NCBI RefSeq assembly: GCF_000143765.1
Contig: NZ_GL379774.1
Location: forward strand, 225,981 to 289,980
Source: Sphingobacterium spiritivorum ATCC 33861
Lineage (GTDB): Bacteria; Bacteroidota; Bacteroidia; Sphingobacteriales; Sphingobacteriaceae
Direction: 5' to 3'
Length of the DNA stretch: 64,000 bases
Made by a program: the position numbers and the translations under genes. Below the pieces are notes generated by a model. It saw only the letters and a list, made by a program, of their open reading frames with translations, was not told the origin of the DNA and ran no database searches. Shown in pieces: positions 30,861 through 39,858 of this stretch (positions are counted from its first letter, which is position 1; each line of letters opens with the position of its first letter).

Positions 30861-30923
30861 AAATCCGGTTCAAGCCTTCTTTTACCGGATTTAGTTATGT
30901 CTTCCTGTTCTGTCAGGAAGACA
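30861..30923. terminator. Two hairpins between convergent genes
   Basis: Stem one pairs AAATCCGGT (30861-30869) with ACCGGATTT (30884-30892). Stem two pairs 30898-30907 with 30914-30923 (10 bp, 6-nt loop). Probable terminators for the M60-like gene and the opposing pro operon; U-tracts are weak. Confidence 0.55.
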
Positions 30924-30932
30924 CAACCAAAT

Positions 30933-31334
30933 TTAGCTGAGCTTACTGTCAATAGTTGACAGATAAGCATAATCCTCAAAAGCAAAACTCGAAGTTTGTG
31001 ACATCACATAATTCAATACTTGCTTCGCTTTAGTCAACAGATTCTTTTGTTGTTCTGTATCTGCAGTATGAAGACCATCGTTCATCAGAATAAGAGCCAG
31101 TGGACGAAGTTGTTCTACTTCCAGTTCCTGCTGAAAATAAGCCTGTAAAGATTCAGAAGTCTGATTCAGAAAAAAAGCTCTGTCTTTTCCGAAAAATGTA
31201 CTGTATCCATTATCAAAAAAATCCGGATCTTCCGGTTCATCAAAGGCTGTAAACTTATCTGTGATCAATCGAAGATACTTACCGATCTCGTTCATCCAAT
31301 TCATCAACGAGTCTTTCTCAAATCTAATTCCCAT
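30933..31334 (-). CDS. Small acidic protein of unknown function in the pro operon
   Basis: A 133-residue protein I do not recognise. It is soluble, acidic and predicted mainly helical, with no signal peptide, cysteine motif or nucleotide-binding loop. It starts 15 nt after the end of proA and is therefore very likely co-transcribed with proBA. Codon use looks like its neighbours, so it is a real gene rather than a shadow. A role in proline synthesis or stress is only a guess from position. Confidence 0.75.
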   Translation of the reverse strand: MGIRFEKDSLMNWMNEIGKYLRLITDKFTAFDEPEDPDFFDNGYSTFFGKDRAFFLNQTSESLQAYFQQELEVEQLRPLALILMNDGLHTADTEQQKNLLTKAKQVLNYVMSQTSSFAFEDYAYLSTIDSKLS

Positions 31335-31349
31335 TTATTTTTTTAAAAC

Positions 31350-32624
31350 TTATCTGATCTGTCCGTCTCCGGTCACAAACCATTTTTCCGTAACCAATTT
31401 TTCCAACGCAAAAGGACCTCTGGCATGAAGTTTCTGAGTAGAGATACCGATCTCTGCTCCAAGTCCGAATTCTCCACCATCGGTAAATCGTGTAGACGCA
31501 TTTGCATACACAGCAGCAGCATCGACACTATTCATAAAACGTTCAATTTTCTCCGCATCATTCGAGATAATACATTCTGAATGCCGGGATGAATACAAAG
31601 CAATATGATCCAATGCCTCTTCCGTGTTATCCAATACTTTGATTGAACATTTCAAATCTAAAAATTCACGACCAAAATCCGACTCTTCTGCATGCTTTAA
31701 AAACGGATAACGCTCATTTTTTAACACTTCGTAAGCAGTATTGTCAGCAAAAACTTCCACTTCTGCTTTTGAAAAAGCATCTACCAGCTTAGGTAAGAAC
31801 GTATTTGCAATCTCCCGATCCACCAATACCGTATCAAGAGCATTACAGACAGAAGGACGACTAATCTTCGCATTTGCAACGATAGCTGCAGCTTTATCCA
31901 GGTCTGCTGTTGACTCCACATACGTATGGCACACACCTGCACCGGTTTCGATAACAGGTACTTTAGCATGATTACGCACAAAATCAATAAGTGACTGTGA
32001 GCCCCTGGGAATAATAATATCGACATATTTTGTAGCTTCCAGCAGTTCAGTTACGAACTTGCGGGCTGTAGGCAGGAGCTGTACGACCGCCGGATCAACA
32101 GACATATCAGCCAGTACCTTGCGGATAAGTTTGACCAACACCGTATTGGTATGCCAGGCATCACTACCACCACGCAGCAGACACACATTACCTGACCGGA
32201 TACAAAGAGCCGCCACATCGATGGATACATTAGGTCTGGATTCATAGATTACCGCGACGACACCTAAGGCGACCGTCTTCTTTTCCACTAACAATCCGTT
32301 TTCCAGTCTTTTAGAAGAAAGCAGCTTACCCGTAGGATCTTCCAGTATAGCTATTTCACGTAAGCTGGAACATAGTCCGTCAATGCGCTCTGCAGTCAGC
32401 AGCAATCGGTCATACTTCGGATCTTCTTTATCCATAGCATCCAGATCCGTTTGATTAGCATCTAAAATTTCCGGTACATGCTGTTCCAGCACATCTGCCA
32501 GTTGAATAAGTACCTGCGCCCTTTTCTCAGCAGGAATATGTTGAATAGCCTGAGTTGCCGCACGGGCAGCCAACAGCTGTGAGGTAATATTTTCCACGTT
32601 ATAAGAGTACAATATCATTGGCAT
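31350..32624 (-). CDS. proA: Glutamate-5-semialdehyde dehydrogenase (gamma-glutamyl phosphate reductase)
   Basis: NADPH-dependent reductase giving glutamate semialdehyde, step two of proline synthesis. The 424 residues have aldehyde-dehydrogenase fold motifs: VIYESRPNVSIDVAALCIRSGN, IPRGSQSLIDFV, and the catalytic cysteine in RPSVCNALDT. From the first ATG it overlaps proB by 26 nt; the third codon is also ATG and gives a 20-nt overlap. Translational coupling with proB is likely. Confidence 0.94.
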   Translation of the reverse strand: MPMILYSYNVENITSQLLAARAATQAIQHIPAEKRAQVLIQLADVLEQHVPEILDANQTDLDAMDKEDPKYDRLLLTAERIDGLCSSLREIAILEDPTGKLLSSKRLENGLLVEKKTVALGVVAVIYESRPNVSIDVAALCIRSGNVCLLRGGSDAWHTNTVLVKLIRKVLADMSVDPAVVQLLPTARKFVTELLEATKYVDIIIPRGSQSLIDFVRNHAKVPVIETGAGVCHTYVESTADLDKAAAIVANAKISRPSVCNALDTVLVDREIANTFLPKLVDAFSKAEVEVFADNTAYEVLKNERYPFLKHAEESDFGREFLDLKCSIKVLDNTEEALDHIALYSSRHSECIISNDAEKIERFMNSVDAAAVYANASTRFTDGGEFGLGAEIGISTQKLHARGPFALEKLVTEKWFVTGDGQIR

Positions 32625-33633
32625 GCGCCAGTTCTACATTCTTTTTCTGATCCAGGTTTGTAAGAGAGGATGCATCTATCCGGGCTTTTGCAACAGCGAT
32701 TTTCAATCCGGTTTCATCCGAGATATGAAAAACTTCTCCTGCCTCAAACCCCTGAATAATATCCTTAACGCCTACCGCCAGTAAACTTTTACGTTTCTGA
32801 AGAGCTTCCACAGCACCACTGTCGACACGTACCTCGCCTTTGATCAGACTGCCGCTGGCAATCCACTTATTACGCGAAGATACCCGCTTAGACTGAGGAA
32901 GACAGACCGTTCCTGTCTGACCTTTTACAGCTTTCAGCAGTCCATTTTCTGTCTGCATGCTGAAAATGACGGCCCGGATTCCCATCTGACTTGCTAAACG
33001 CGCAAAATTGAGCTTAGAAGTCATACCTCCGAGTCCTACAGAAGATTTATCTTTTCGGGCAAGAGACAAGGCTTCCTTGTCTACAACTTTGATCTCTGTG
33101 ATCACCTTTCCGTTAGCATCCATGACTCCGGGTACTGAAGTACTGAATAAAATCTGCTCTGCCCCAAATCCTACAGCAATCAATGTCGCCAGTTCATCAT
33201 TGTCAGAAAACTTAAGCTCCTTATTACTGACGACATCATTTTCATTGGCGATCGGAATAATATTGTTTTTCCAGAGTTCTTCGTACGTACTTTTCAACTG
33301 TAAAAACTGATCCCGGTTCGCAAAATGCTGCCTTTCACAAAGGCTTTGGGCCAATGCAATTTTGTAGGGACGGAAATAAGTACTGTATGTACGGATCAGT
33401 AATGGATTTCCGATAGCCGCTGCAGCTTTACGCTCGGAAAGTGTACCGGAATATTTGGGTAAAAATCGCTTACCGGCAGCTACAGCACCTGAAGATACCA
33501 GTACAATATTATATTTCTGTTGTAACTCTGCACATTGCCGAGCTATCTCCAGCACAATCCGTTCATCTATTTCACCGTCTTTAGATGTGATTGCCGCTGA
33601 ACCAAACTTGACAACCAGTATAGGTTTTTTCAT
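32599..33633 (-). CDS. proB: Glutamate 5-kinase
   Basis: Phosphorylates glutamate in the first step of proline synthesis. The 344 residues show the amino-acid-kinase opening VVKFGSAAITS, LVSSGAVAAGK, FSDNDELATLIA and GLGGMTSKL, then a C-terminal PUA domain (about 265-344). The kinase domain usually carries proline feedback inhibition. First gene of proB-proA-unknown. Confidence 0.93.
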   Translation of the reverse strand: MKKPILVVKFGSAAITSKDGEIDERIVLEIARQCAELQQKYNIVLVSSGAVAAGKRFLPKYSGTLSERKAAAAIGNPLLIRTYSTYFRPYKIALAQSLCERQHFANRDQFLQLKSTYEELWKNNIIPIANENDVVSNKELKFSDNDELATLIAVGFGAEQILFSTSVPGVMDANGKVITEIKVVDKEALSLARKDKSSVGLGGMTSKLNFARLASQMGIRAVIFSMQTENGLLKAVKGQTGTVCLPQSKRVSSRNKWIASGSLIKGEVRVDSGAVEALQKRKSLLAVGVKDIIQGFEAGEVFHISDETGLKIAVAKARIDASSLTNLDQKKNVELAHANDIVLL

Positions 33634-33736
33634 TTTATTACTCCGCTCTTTTATCTCTGCCTGACATTAATCCCTAAAATTAAAAAGTTAAAGACACAAA
33701 ACAAGCAAAATATGTAAAAGAATGGATAAAATAAAT

Positions 33737-33778
33737 CACATCCCTGCTGATGGCATTCTTGTCAACAGCAGGGATGTG
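33737..33778 (-). terminator. Terminator-like hairpin between proB and the lipoprotein gene
   Basis: Perfect 13-bp stem (33737-33749 with 33766-33778) with a 16-nt loop. On the minus strand it is followed by GATTTATTTTATCC, so it probably ends the transcript of the two lipoprotein genes to its right. Confidence 0.75.
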
Positions 33779-33809
33779 AAGTTCAGTTAATATAAAGTTT
33801 TCTGAAGAA

Positions 33810-34589
33810 TTACAGCTTAAAGGAATAGATCTCCGTACCATCCGAAAAATGGATTTCAGTATCAAAATCAGTTCCATGAGTTGTTTTATAGCTTTTAACC
33901 AAGGTCTTCAACGTCTCGACATCCCCCCTGTAAGTCAGCGCAAATGGTTTAGCTAAATTATATGCACTAAGGTCCATCATTACTTTTCCACTGTTATCCA
34001 CATCAAACATGGTATATTTCCCTGAAGGCAATTGCACAGCAACAGCACCTTTGTTTTGTAACTCAGTCAAAAACTGATCAACAATCGCAGCTTTCTCCTT
34101 TGTAGATCTGGCAAAACCAAAAATAATATGTGCAGGAACACGATTCAGTTTAGGATAAAGCACTTTTACCATCTGCTGTTCCGGAAGAGTTAATGTATAA
34201 TCATTAGCCGTCACTTCCAGTTTCCCCTTAATCTGCTCTCCGCCTAAGTTTACCTCTACAGGATAGCTTTTATTCTCCAGATTCACCAGATCAAACTGAG
34301 AAATCGCCGGCCCCAAACTTGTCAGGCAGACATCCGGAGACTTGACATCATAATAATTTAAAACAATTGTTCCGTTCTGGAGTTTAAAATCGCTGTTCAG
34401 GTAATAATTACCACAATTAAAGATCTTAACCGTTTTATTAATTAAATGGAGAGTTTTAGCAGAGCCATCAGCACGTTCCATAAGCGAAATGGTAACAGGC
34501 TCTGCGGAGGACTGTTTCTCTTCACTTTTTTCACAGGATAATAACAGCAAGAACAGACAAGCAACAAATAGGTTTTGAATTATTTTCAT
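33810..34589 (-). CDS. Lipoprotein of unknown function (259 aa)
   Basis: From the ATG at 34589 the protein has 259 residues and a clear lipoprotein signal (hydrophobic FVACLFLLLLSC, lipid cysteine near residue 19). The frame stays open for 37 codons upstream, but those residues would bury the signal peptide and overlap the neighbouring gene, so they are not used. Apart from a predicted mostly beta-strand character with a few helical segments, I recognise no domain. It follows another lipoprotein gene and is probably co-transcribed with it; a terminator lies downstream. Confidence 0.8.
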   Translation of the reverse strand: MKIIQNLFVACLFLLLLSCEKSEEKQSSAEPVTISLMERADGSAKTLHLINKTVKIFNCGNYYLNSDFKLQNGTIVLNYYDVKSPDVCLTSLGPAISQFDLVNLENKSYPVEVNLGGEQIKGKLEVTANDYTLTLPEQQMVKVLYPKLNRVPAHIIFGFARSTKEKAAIVDQFLTELQNKGAVAVQLPSGKYTMFDVDNSGKVMMDLSAYNLAKPFALTYRGDVETLKTLVKSYKTTHGTDFDTEIHFSDGTEIYSFKL

Positions 34590-34669
34590 ATTAGTAGGTT
34601 TTTTTACATAAAACGTACAACATATACCAAATGCTACACAGCTCCGATGTATTTGTCCAAAACCCAGCC

Positions 34670-36127
34670 TCAAAATTTTTGTTCCACATCTTTTCCCCAT
34701 TCCTCATTAAGCTGAATCGCGAAGTTAGCATTAGATGAAAAACCTTCCAGCAACATTCCTTTGAAAGTCAGTTTCATATTATGCTTTAATGTAGAGGAAA
34801 CTGAAAATTCCCGTATAATCTTATTCTCCTTATTATATACTTTCAGGGCATATCCTATGTCTCTGGCAATCGGGAGATACCCCAGAAACTGATTGAATTG
34901 CAGTACAGGTTCCGTTTTACCAAATTCGGGATAGAATATAATAGCTGATCCATCGGACAGGTCCGGAAATCTGGCTTCACTAAAAGGCACATAATAGGGC
35001 AGTTCGTGTTCCTGTACAATTTCTATTTTTCCGACTTCGGAAAGATCAGCTTTATCTGTAAATTCAAATTTCACCTGAGAATAATAACGCTGTAATACCA
35101 GAGGAATTTTCAAATCTTCCCCTACTTTCAGGCTCATAATCCTTTCACCGAAAACCTGGTTATCAGAATTATCAAAAGTATTATACAGATAATAATCATC
35201 CGCTGTTTTGATCGTACGCGGAAGAGTCAGCGTTTTAACTGCCTGACTCAGAACAAAAGATACATCATAACTTCCGGATGCCAGTGTCAGTGGCAGGTTC
35301 ATTTCCAATGAATTTCTTTCAAGCTCTATCCTACCTTCTGTTACAAGTTTTCGATCCTGACTATTGAAGATATGATAGTATAAATGACGTAAAACAGGAT
35401 TTACCGTTACAATCTTTCCGTCATAAGATCCTGAAAGCCGCATATTATCGATTCGGATAGTTCCCGTTTTTTCATTGAATTGCCCATTGTTACCCCGTTT
35501 TAAAACAAGTCTGAAGATGATTTTCTGGATTTCTTCAGTTCGTTGCAATTTGGTCAGGTCTGCCGTAATATCTCCCCAGGCTGTTCCCTTTATACTGCTC
35601 ATATCATAGTCCGAAAGCAGCCCAACAAACGTAAGTCCGTTATCAACAGAATATAAGAGATCCAATGCTTTAGGACCGGTATCTGACCCTGAGACATTAA
35701 AAGCTAAGTGATTTAAAGATTTCACATCTTTCAATGGTATAGCGATCTCTATCTGTGTCACGCCTCTGAAAGATGCTGCACGTCCTGCATTGTATTCCCC
35801 ATAAGCCTTTCCCGCTACAAAATCTACATTATTGGGTGTGACTGTCCATTGTACTCCATCTTCATCTAATGCGAGATCAGGTCTCAAGGTACCGTTGTTA
35901 AAAGACCAGAAGTATAGCGGTTGCTCTCCGGATATTACATTGTTTCCGGAATTAGCAACAAGTTTCAGGCCGTTATCCAGAGAAGAAACCGAGGCCGTAA
36001 AACCGGATAAAACAAAGTCTACACGATAAGATTCCCTTCCTTCGGGAACAGAAACAGACTTGCTGCACGAAAAGAGTACATGCCATGCGAGAAATAGTCC
36101 TAAATAAAGTTTTGCTCTTCTTTTCAT
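34670..36127 (-). CDS. Large lipoprotein of unknown function (485 aa)
   Basis: Exported lipoprotein: signal segment LYLGLFLAWHVLFSC with the lipid cysteine at residue 21. The first half reads like a jelly-roll or LTD/galactose-binding-type domain (YFWSFNNGTLRPDLA, FNVSGSDTGPKALDLLYSVDNG, IRIDNMRLSGSY). The second half, with RYYSQVKFEFTDKADLSEVGKIEI, loosely recalls FimA/Mfa-type fimbrial proteins. Neither assignment is firm. It is the first of two tandem lipoprotein genes, 80 nt apart from the next when counted to the 34589 start. Confidence 0.75.
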   Translation of the reverse strand: MKRRAKLYLGLFLAWHVLFSCSKSVSVPEGRESYRVDFVLSGFTASVSSLDNGLKLVANSGNNVISGEQPLYFWSFNNGTLRPDLALDEDGVQWTVTPNNVDFVAGKAYGEYNAGRAASFRGVTQIEIAIPLKDVKSLNHLAFNVSGSDTGPKALDLLYSVDNGLTFVGLLSDYDMSSIKGTAWGDITADLTKLQRTEEIQKIIFRLVLKRGNNGQFNEKTGTIRIDNMRLSGSYDGKIVTVNPVLRHLYYHIFNSQDRKLVTEGRIELERNSLEMNLPLTLASGSYDVSFVLSQAVKTLTLPRTIKTADDYYLYNTFDNSDNQVFGERIMSLKVGEDLKIPLVLQRYYSQVKFEFTDKADLSEVGKIEIVQEHELPYYVPFSEARFPDLSDGSAIIFYPEFGKTEPVLQFNQFLGYLPIARDIGYALKVYNKENKIIREFSVSSTLKHNMKLTFKGMLLEGFSSNANFAIQLNEEWGKDVEQKF

Positions 36128-36168
36128 AATTTATAACAGGCTAAAAAGTAAAATAATGGGGTATGCAG

Positions 36169-36214
36169 ATATGCTGTTACATGATGAACATCATATAACA
36201 GCATATTTTTTTTA
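36169..36214 (+). terminator. Plus-strand terminator-like hairpin upstream of the lipoprotein gene
   Basis: ATATGCTGTTA (36169-36179) pairs with TAACAGCATAT (36196-36206), with an inner ATGAT/ATCAT stem, then T8. The U-tract is on the plus strand, although both flanking genes are on the minus strand, so its target transcript is unclear. Confidence 0.5.
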
Positions 36215-36359
36215 AAAGTCCTGGCTTAAATGGGGAAAACCCTTATGAATAACGGTAGTTATTCAGGAATACAACGGCAATAATAATCTGAATATACCAA
36301 ATATTTATCTTTACTTCAAATTATTTCGCAATTAAAAATTAAATATCAACAAACAACTG

Positions 36360-38393
36360 TTAGGAAGTAAAGCGATCGTCATATGCCTTTTCCAGCGAGA
36401 ACATCTCATCTCTTAGCTTGGCAGCCTCAAGGAAATCCATTTCTTTCGCTGCTTTTTCCATACGTTTCTTGGTCGTTTCGATAGCTTTCTTAAGATCTTT
36501 CTCACTCAGATACTGCATCACCGGATCAGCAGCCACAGCTACCGTAGGATCCGGCTCCACATATATTTTAGGTTCCATACCGTTAAAATCAGCAACAGAA
36601 GTCTGTTCCATAATTTCTTCTCTTGTCTTACCTACTGTGCGTGGAGTAATATGATGCTCTTCATTGTATTTCATCTGCTTTTCACGACGTCTGTTTGTCT
36701 CGTCTATCGTGATCTGCATACTGTCCGTCATCTTATCAGCATACATAATCACACGTCCCTTATCGTTACGTGCAGCACGCCCTATAGTCTGTATCAGAGA
36801 ACGCTCCGACCTCAAAAATCCTTCTTTATCTGCATCCAGGATAGCAACCAGAGTCACTTCCGGCAGATCAAGTCCCTCACGAAGCAAATTGACGCCGACT
36901 AATACATCAAACTCGCCAAGCCGGAGGCCACGCAGAATCTCCACGCGTTCTAAGGTTTTCACCTCGGAATGGATATAGCGTACCTTAATATTCAGGCGTG
37001 TCATATATTTGGTCAGTTCCTCTGCCATACGCTTGGTCAAAGTAGTAGCCAGTACACGGCCACCTTCTTTAATTGTTTTATCCACCTGTTCCAGAAAATC
37101 ATCCACCTGGTTAATAGCCGGACGCACTTCAATAACAGGATCTAACAATCCGGTAGGTCTGATCACCTGCTCTACAACAACTCCTTCGGTTTGCTGTAAC
37201 TCATAATCACCGGGTGTAGCGGAGACATAGATGGTCTGATTGGTCAACGACTCAAATTCAGGAAAATTAAGCGGTCTGTTATCTAAAGCTGCAGGCAGAC
37301 GGAAGCCATATTCTACTAAAGAAACCTTACGCGAACGGTCACCTCCGTACATGGCGCGAAGTTGAGGAATAGTAACGTGACTTTCATCAATAACTAATAA
37401 GTAGTCATCCGGGAAATAATCCAGCAACGTAAAGGGGCGCATTCCGGGCTGGCGTCCGTCAAAGAAACGGGAATAATTTTCAATACCCGAACAATACCCC
37501 AGTTCACGCATCATTTCCAGATCATAGTTGACACGTTCTTCAAGACGCTTTGCTTCCAGCATCTTTCCCTCATCTTCCAGTTGGGCTTTACGCTGCATCA
37601 ATTCATCCTGAATAGCCCAGATCGATTGGGTAAATTTTTCCTTCGGTGTAACAAACAGATTGGCCGGAAACAGAGCCAGATCTTCCATTTTATTGATTGT
37701 CTTGGCAGAGACCGGATCGATTGCACTCAATTCATCAATCTCATCTCCAAAAAAGGACACCCTAATCGCATAATCAAGATAGGCCGGATATACATCTACT
37801 GTATCTCCTTTTACACGGAAAGTACCTCTTTTAAATTCGGCAGTTGTACGCGAATATAATATCTCCACCAATTTGTGAAGAAATGCATTTCTGCTGATAG
37901 TTGTTCCTACTGCAAAACGGAAAATAGAACGGGAAAAATCTTCGGGGTTTCCCATACCATAAATACAGGATACAGACGATACGACCACAATGTCTCTTCG
38001 GCCCGACATCAAGGAAGATGTAGTTGCTAACCGCAGCTTCTCTATTTCTTCATTTATGGCCAGATCTTTTTCAATGTAAGTATTGGAAGACGCAATAAAC
38101 GCTTCGGGTTGATAATAATCATAGTACGAGACAAAGTAATTAACTGAGTTTTCCGGGAAAAACTGTTTAAACTCTCCATACAATTGGGCGGCCAGTGTCT
38201 TATTATGACTGAGAATCAATGCCGGCTTTTGTGTTTCCTGGATTACATTAGCAATAGTAAACGTTTTTCCCGAACCTGTAACACCGAGAAGAGTCTGATA
38301 TGTTTCGCCGTCATTTACCCCTGCGACTAACTCTTTAATAGCCTGAGGCTGATCCCCGGTGGGTTGGTACTCAGAAGTTAATTTGAATTTCAT
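36360..38393 (-). CDS. uvrB: Excinuclease ABC subunit B
   Basis: DNA-damage recognition helicase of nucleotide excision repair; it receives damaged DNA from UvrA and recruits UvrC. The 677 residues have Walker A GVTGSGKTFT, the damage-binding beta-hairpin region YYDYYQPEAF, DESH, the helicase motif QTIGRAARN and a C-terminal UVR motif (EMDFLEAAKLRDEM) that binds UvrC. Single gene, divergent from upp; no recognisable SOS box was seen. Confidence 0.96.
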   Translation of the reverse strand: MKFKLTSEYQPTGDQPQAIKELVAGVNDGETYQTLLGVTGSGKTFTIANVIQETQKPALILSHNKTLAAQLYGEFKQFFPENSVNYFVSYYDYYQPEAFIASSNTYIEKDLAINEEIEKLRLATTSSLMSGRRDIVVVSSVSCIYGMGNPEDFSRSIFRFAVGTTISRNAFLHKLVEILYSRTTAEFKRGTFRVKGDTVDVYPAYLDYAIRVSFFGDEIDELSAIDPVSAKTINKMEDLALFPANLFVTPKEKFTQSIWAIQDELMQRKAQLEDEGKMLEAKRLEERVNYDLEMMRELGYCSGIENYSRFFDGRQPGMRPFTLLDYFPDDYLLVIDESHVTIPQLRAMYGGDRSRKVSLVEYGFRLPAALDNRPLNFPEFESLTNQTIYVSATPGDYELQQTEGVVVEQVIRPTGLLDPVIEVRPAINQVDDFLEQVDKTIKEGGRVLATTLTKRMAEELTKYMTRLNIKVRYIHSEVKTLERVEILRGLRLGEFDVLVGVNLLREGLDLPEVTLVAILDADKEGFLRSERSLIQTIGRAARNDKGRVIMYADKMTDSMQITIDETNRRREKQMKYNEEHHITPRTVGKTREEIMEQTSVADFNGMEPKIYVEPDPTVAVAADPVMQYLSEKDLKKAIETTKKRMEKAAKEMDFLEAAKLRDEMFSLEKAYDDRFTS

Positions 38394-38518
38394 TTGCCGT
38401 ACATCTATAAAACATAAAAATACGCAATTTTCTCAACTTATCGAAGCATCAAATCCCGGCAACGGCAAACAATAATCCGTTTTTTTGTGTATATTGAGTA
38501 ACAAACAACACAACTATT

Positions 38519-39163
38519 ATGGTGACGATTCTTACAAAGCAAAACAGCATTGCCAACCAGTATATTACAGAACTCAGAGATGTAAAAATACAACAGGACA
38601 GAATGCGCTTCAGACGCAATCTTGAACGCATAGGTGAAGTCATGGCGTACGAAATCAGCAAGACATTGGAATACCGTCAGCATTTTGTAGACACTCCTTT
38701 AGGTGTTGCTGACACACATGTCCCTTCGGATTACCCGGTATTGGGCACGATTATACGTGCCGGCCTTCCTTTTCATCAGGGATTCCTGAATGTATTTGAT
38801 CAGGCCGATAATGCATTTATTGCAGCATACCGGCACACCAAGAAGAGCGGAGAGTTTGAGATCCATAAAAAATATACCAATACCCCAAATCTGGATGATC
38901 GTGTTGTGATTATTGCAGATCCTATGCTGGCCACAGGTCGCAGTCTGGTCCTCTGTTGTAAAGATCTTCTTGCGGATTATAATATCAAAGAATTGCATAT
39001 AGCAGTGGTCATTGCATCTGAAGAAGGTGTCCAGCACGTCAGAGCTTTTCTTCCGGAAGCACAATTATGGATCGGAGCAGTGGATAATGAACTTACAAGC
39101 AAAGCATATATCGTACCCGGACTGGGAGATGCAGGTGATCTGGCCTATGGAAATAAAGAGTAA
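38519..39163 (+). CDS. upp: Uracil phosphoribosyltransferase
   Basis: Salvages uracil with PRPP to give UMP. The 214 residues include TIIRAGLPFHQGFL, the PRPP loop ADPMLATGRS and the C-terminal uracil-binding YIVPGLGDAGDLAYG, all typical of UPRT. It stands alone, 125 nt from divergent uvrB. Confidence 0.92.
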   Translation: MVTILTKQNSIANQYITELRDVKIQQDRMRFRRNLERIGEVMAYEISKTLEYRQHFVDTPLGVADTHVPSDYPVLGTIIRAGLPFHQGFLNVFDQADNAFIAAYRHTKKSGEFEIHKKYTNTPNLDDRVVIIADPMLATGRSLVLCCKDLLADYNIKELHIAVVIASEEGVQHVRAFLPEAQLWIGAVDNELTSKAYIVPGLGDAGDLAYGNKE

Positions 39164-39192
39164 GAAACAGTAACTACTGATTCTAACAAGAG

Positions 39193-39205
39193 CGTAAAGT
39201 TTACG
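39193..39205. promoter_or_regulatory. 13-nt palindrome upstream of the YkuK-like gene
   Basis: CGTAAA-G-TTTACG in the gap between upp and the next gene. It may be an operator; nothing identifies a binding protein. Confidence 0.25.
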
Positions 39206-39323
39206 TTAAGCACGAAATTAATTAACAATTATTTAGCAGTTAAAATGTTAAAAATCAAGACACAACACTTACATTTATATTATTATATCATTCGTTCTTT
39301 TTCACCACTAAAATTTATATTTT

Positions 39324-39797
39324 ATGAATTGGCAAAAATACAATGGCGAATACATTCGCATTCCTATTACAGATGCCGTTGAAGAAATCATTGCCCGGGA
39401 AACAAGGCTCGGCAACAAACTCAAGGTTTACATCGGCACCGACTCTCAGGTCAAACGGGGGACCATCGACTTCGCGACAGTCATCGTCTTCCTCCGAGAG
39501 CACAAAGGCGGATTCATGTTCATCCATAAAGACAAACGAACCCACCTCATGAGCATTAAAGAGCGGATGCTTCTTGAAGTTCAGAAATCCATAGAAATCG
39601 CCTACCACCTCTGCCCCCTCCTCGATCAATACCATGTGGATCTCGAAGTCCACGCCGACATCAACACCAATCCAAATTTCCAATCCAACGTTGCACTCAA
39701 AGAAGCCATGGGCTATATTATGGGAATGGGATTTGTGTTCAAAGCAAAACCGGAATCCTTCGCCAGTACAAATTGTGCCAATAAACTGGTACAGTAA
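39324..39797 (+). CDS. YkuK-like (DUF458) RNase H-fold protein
   Basis: A 157-residue protein of the YkuK/DUF458 family, predicted to have an RNase H-like fold: YIGTDSQVKRGTIDFATVIVFL carries a first acidic residue and EVHADINTNPNFQSN a further acidic pair. The biochemical role is not established. Codon use is striking: 9 of 12 leucine codons are CTC and none is TTA or TTG, unlike neighbours rich in TTA and CTG. Third-position C is high in most of the gene. This also creates a long but spurious antisense frame. Confidence 0.85.
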   Translation: MNWQKYNGEYIRIPITDAVEEIIARETRLGNKLKVYIGTDSQVKRGTIDFATVIVFLREHKGGFMFIHKDKRTHLMSIKERMLLEVQKSIEIAYHLCPLLDQYHVDLEVHADINTNPNFQSNVALKEAMGYIMGMGFVFKAKPESFASTNCANKLVQ

Positions 39798-39858
39798 CGT
39801 ATTAAAGTAGGATTTCTAACTTTACTTTGTATCTTTATTCGCGATAAGCAATAGAGGT

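Noticed and set aside
34590..34700. N-terminal extension of the 259-residue lipoprotein
   Set aside because: The extra 37 residues would place the lipoprotein signal internally and overlap the preceding gene.
39315..39683. Antisense frame of 122 codons opposite the YkuK-like gene
   Set aside because: It arises from the C-rich third positions of the sense gene, has no start context, and its sequence has no protein family features.
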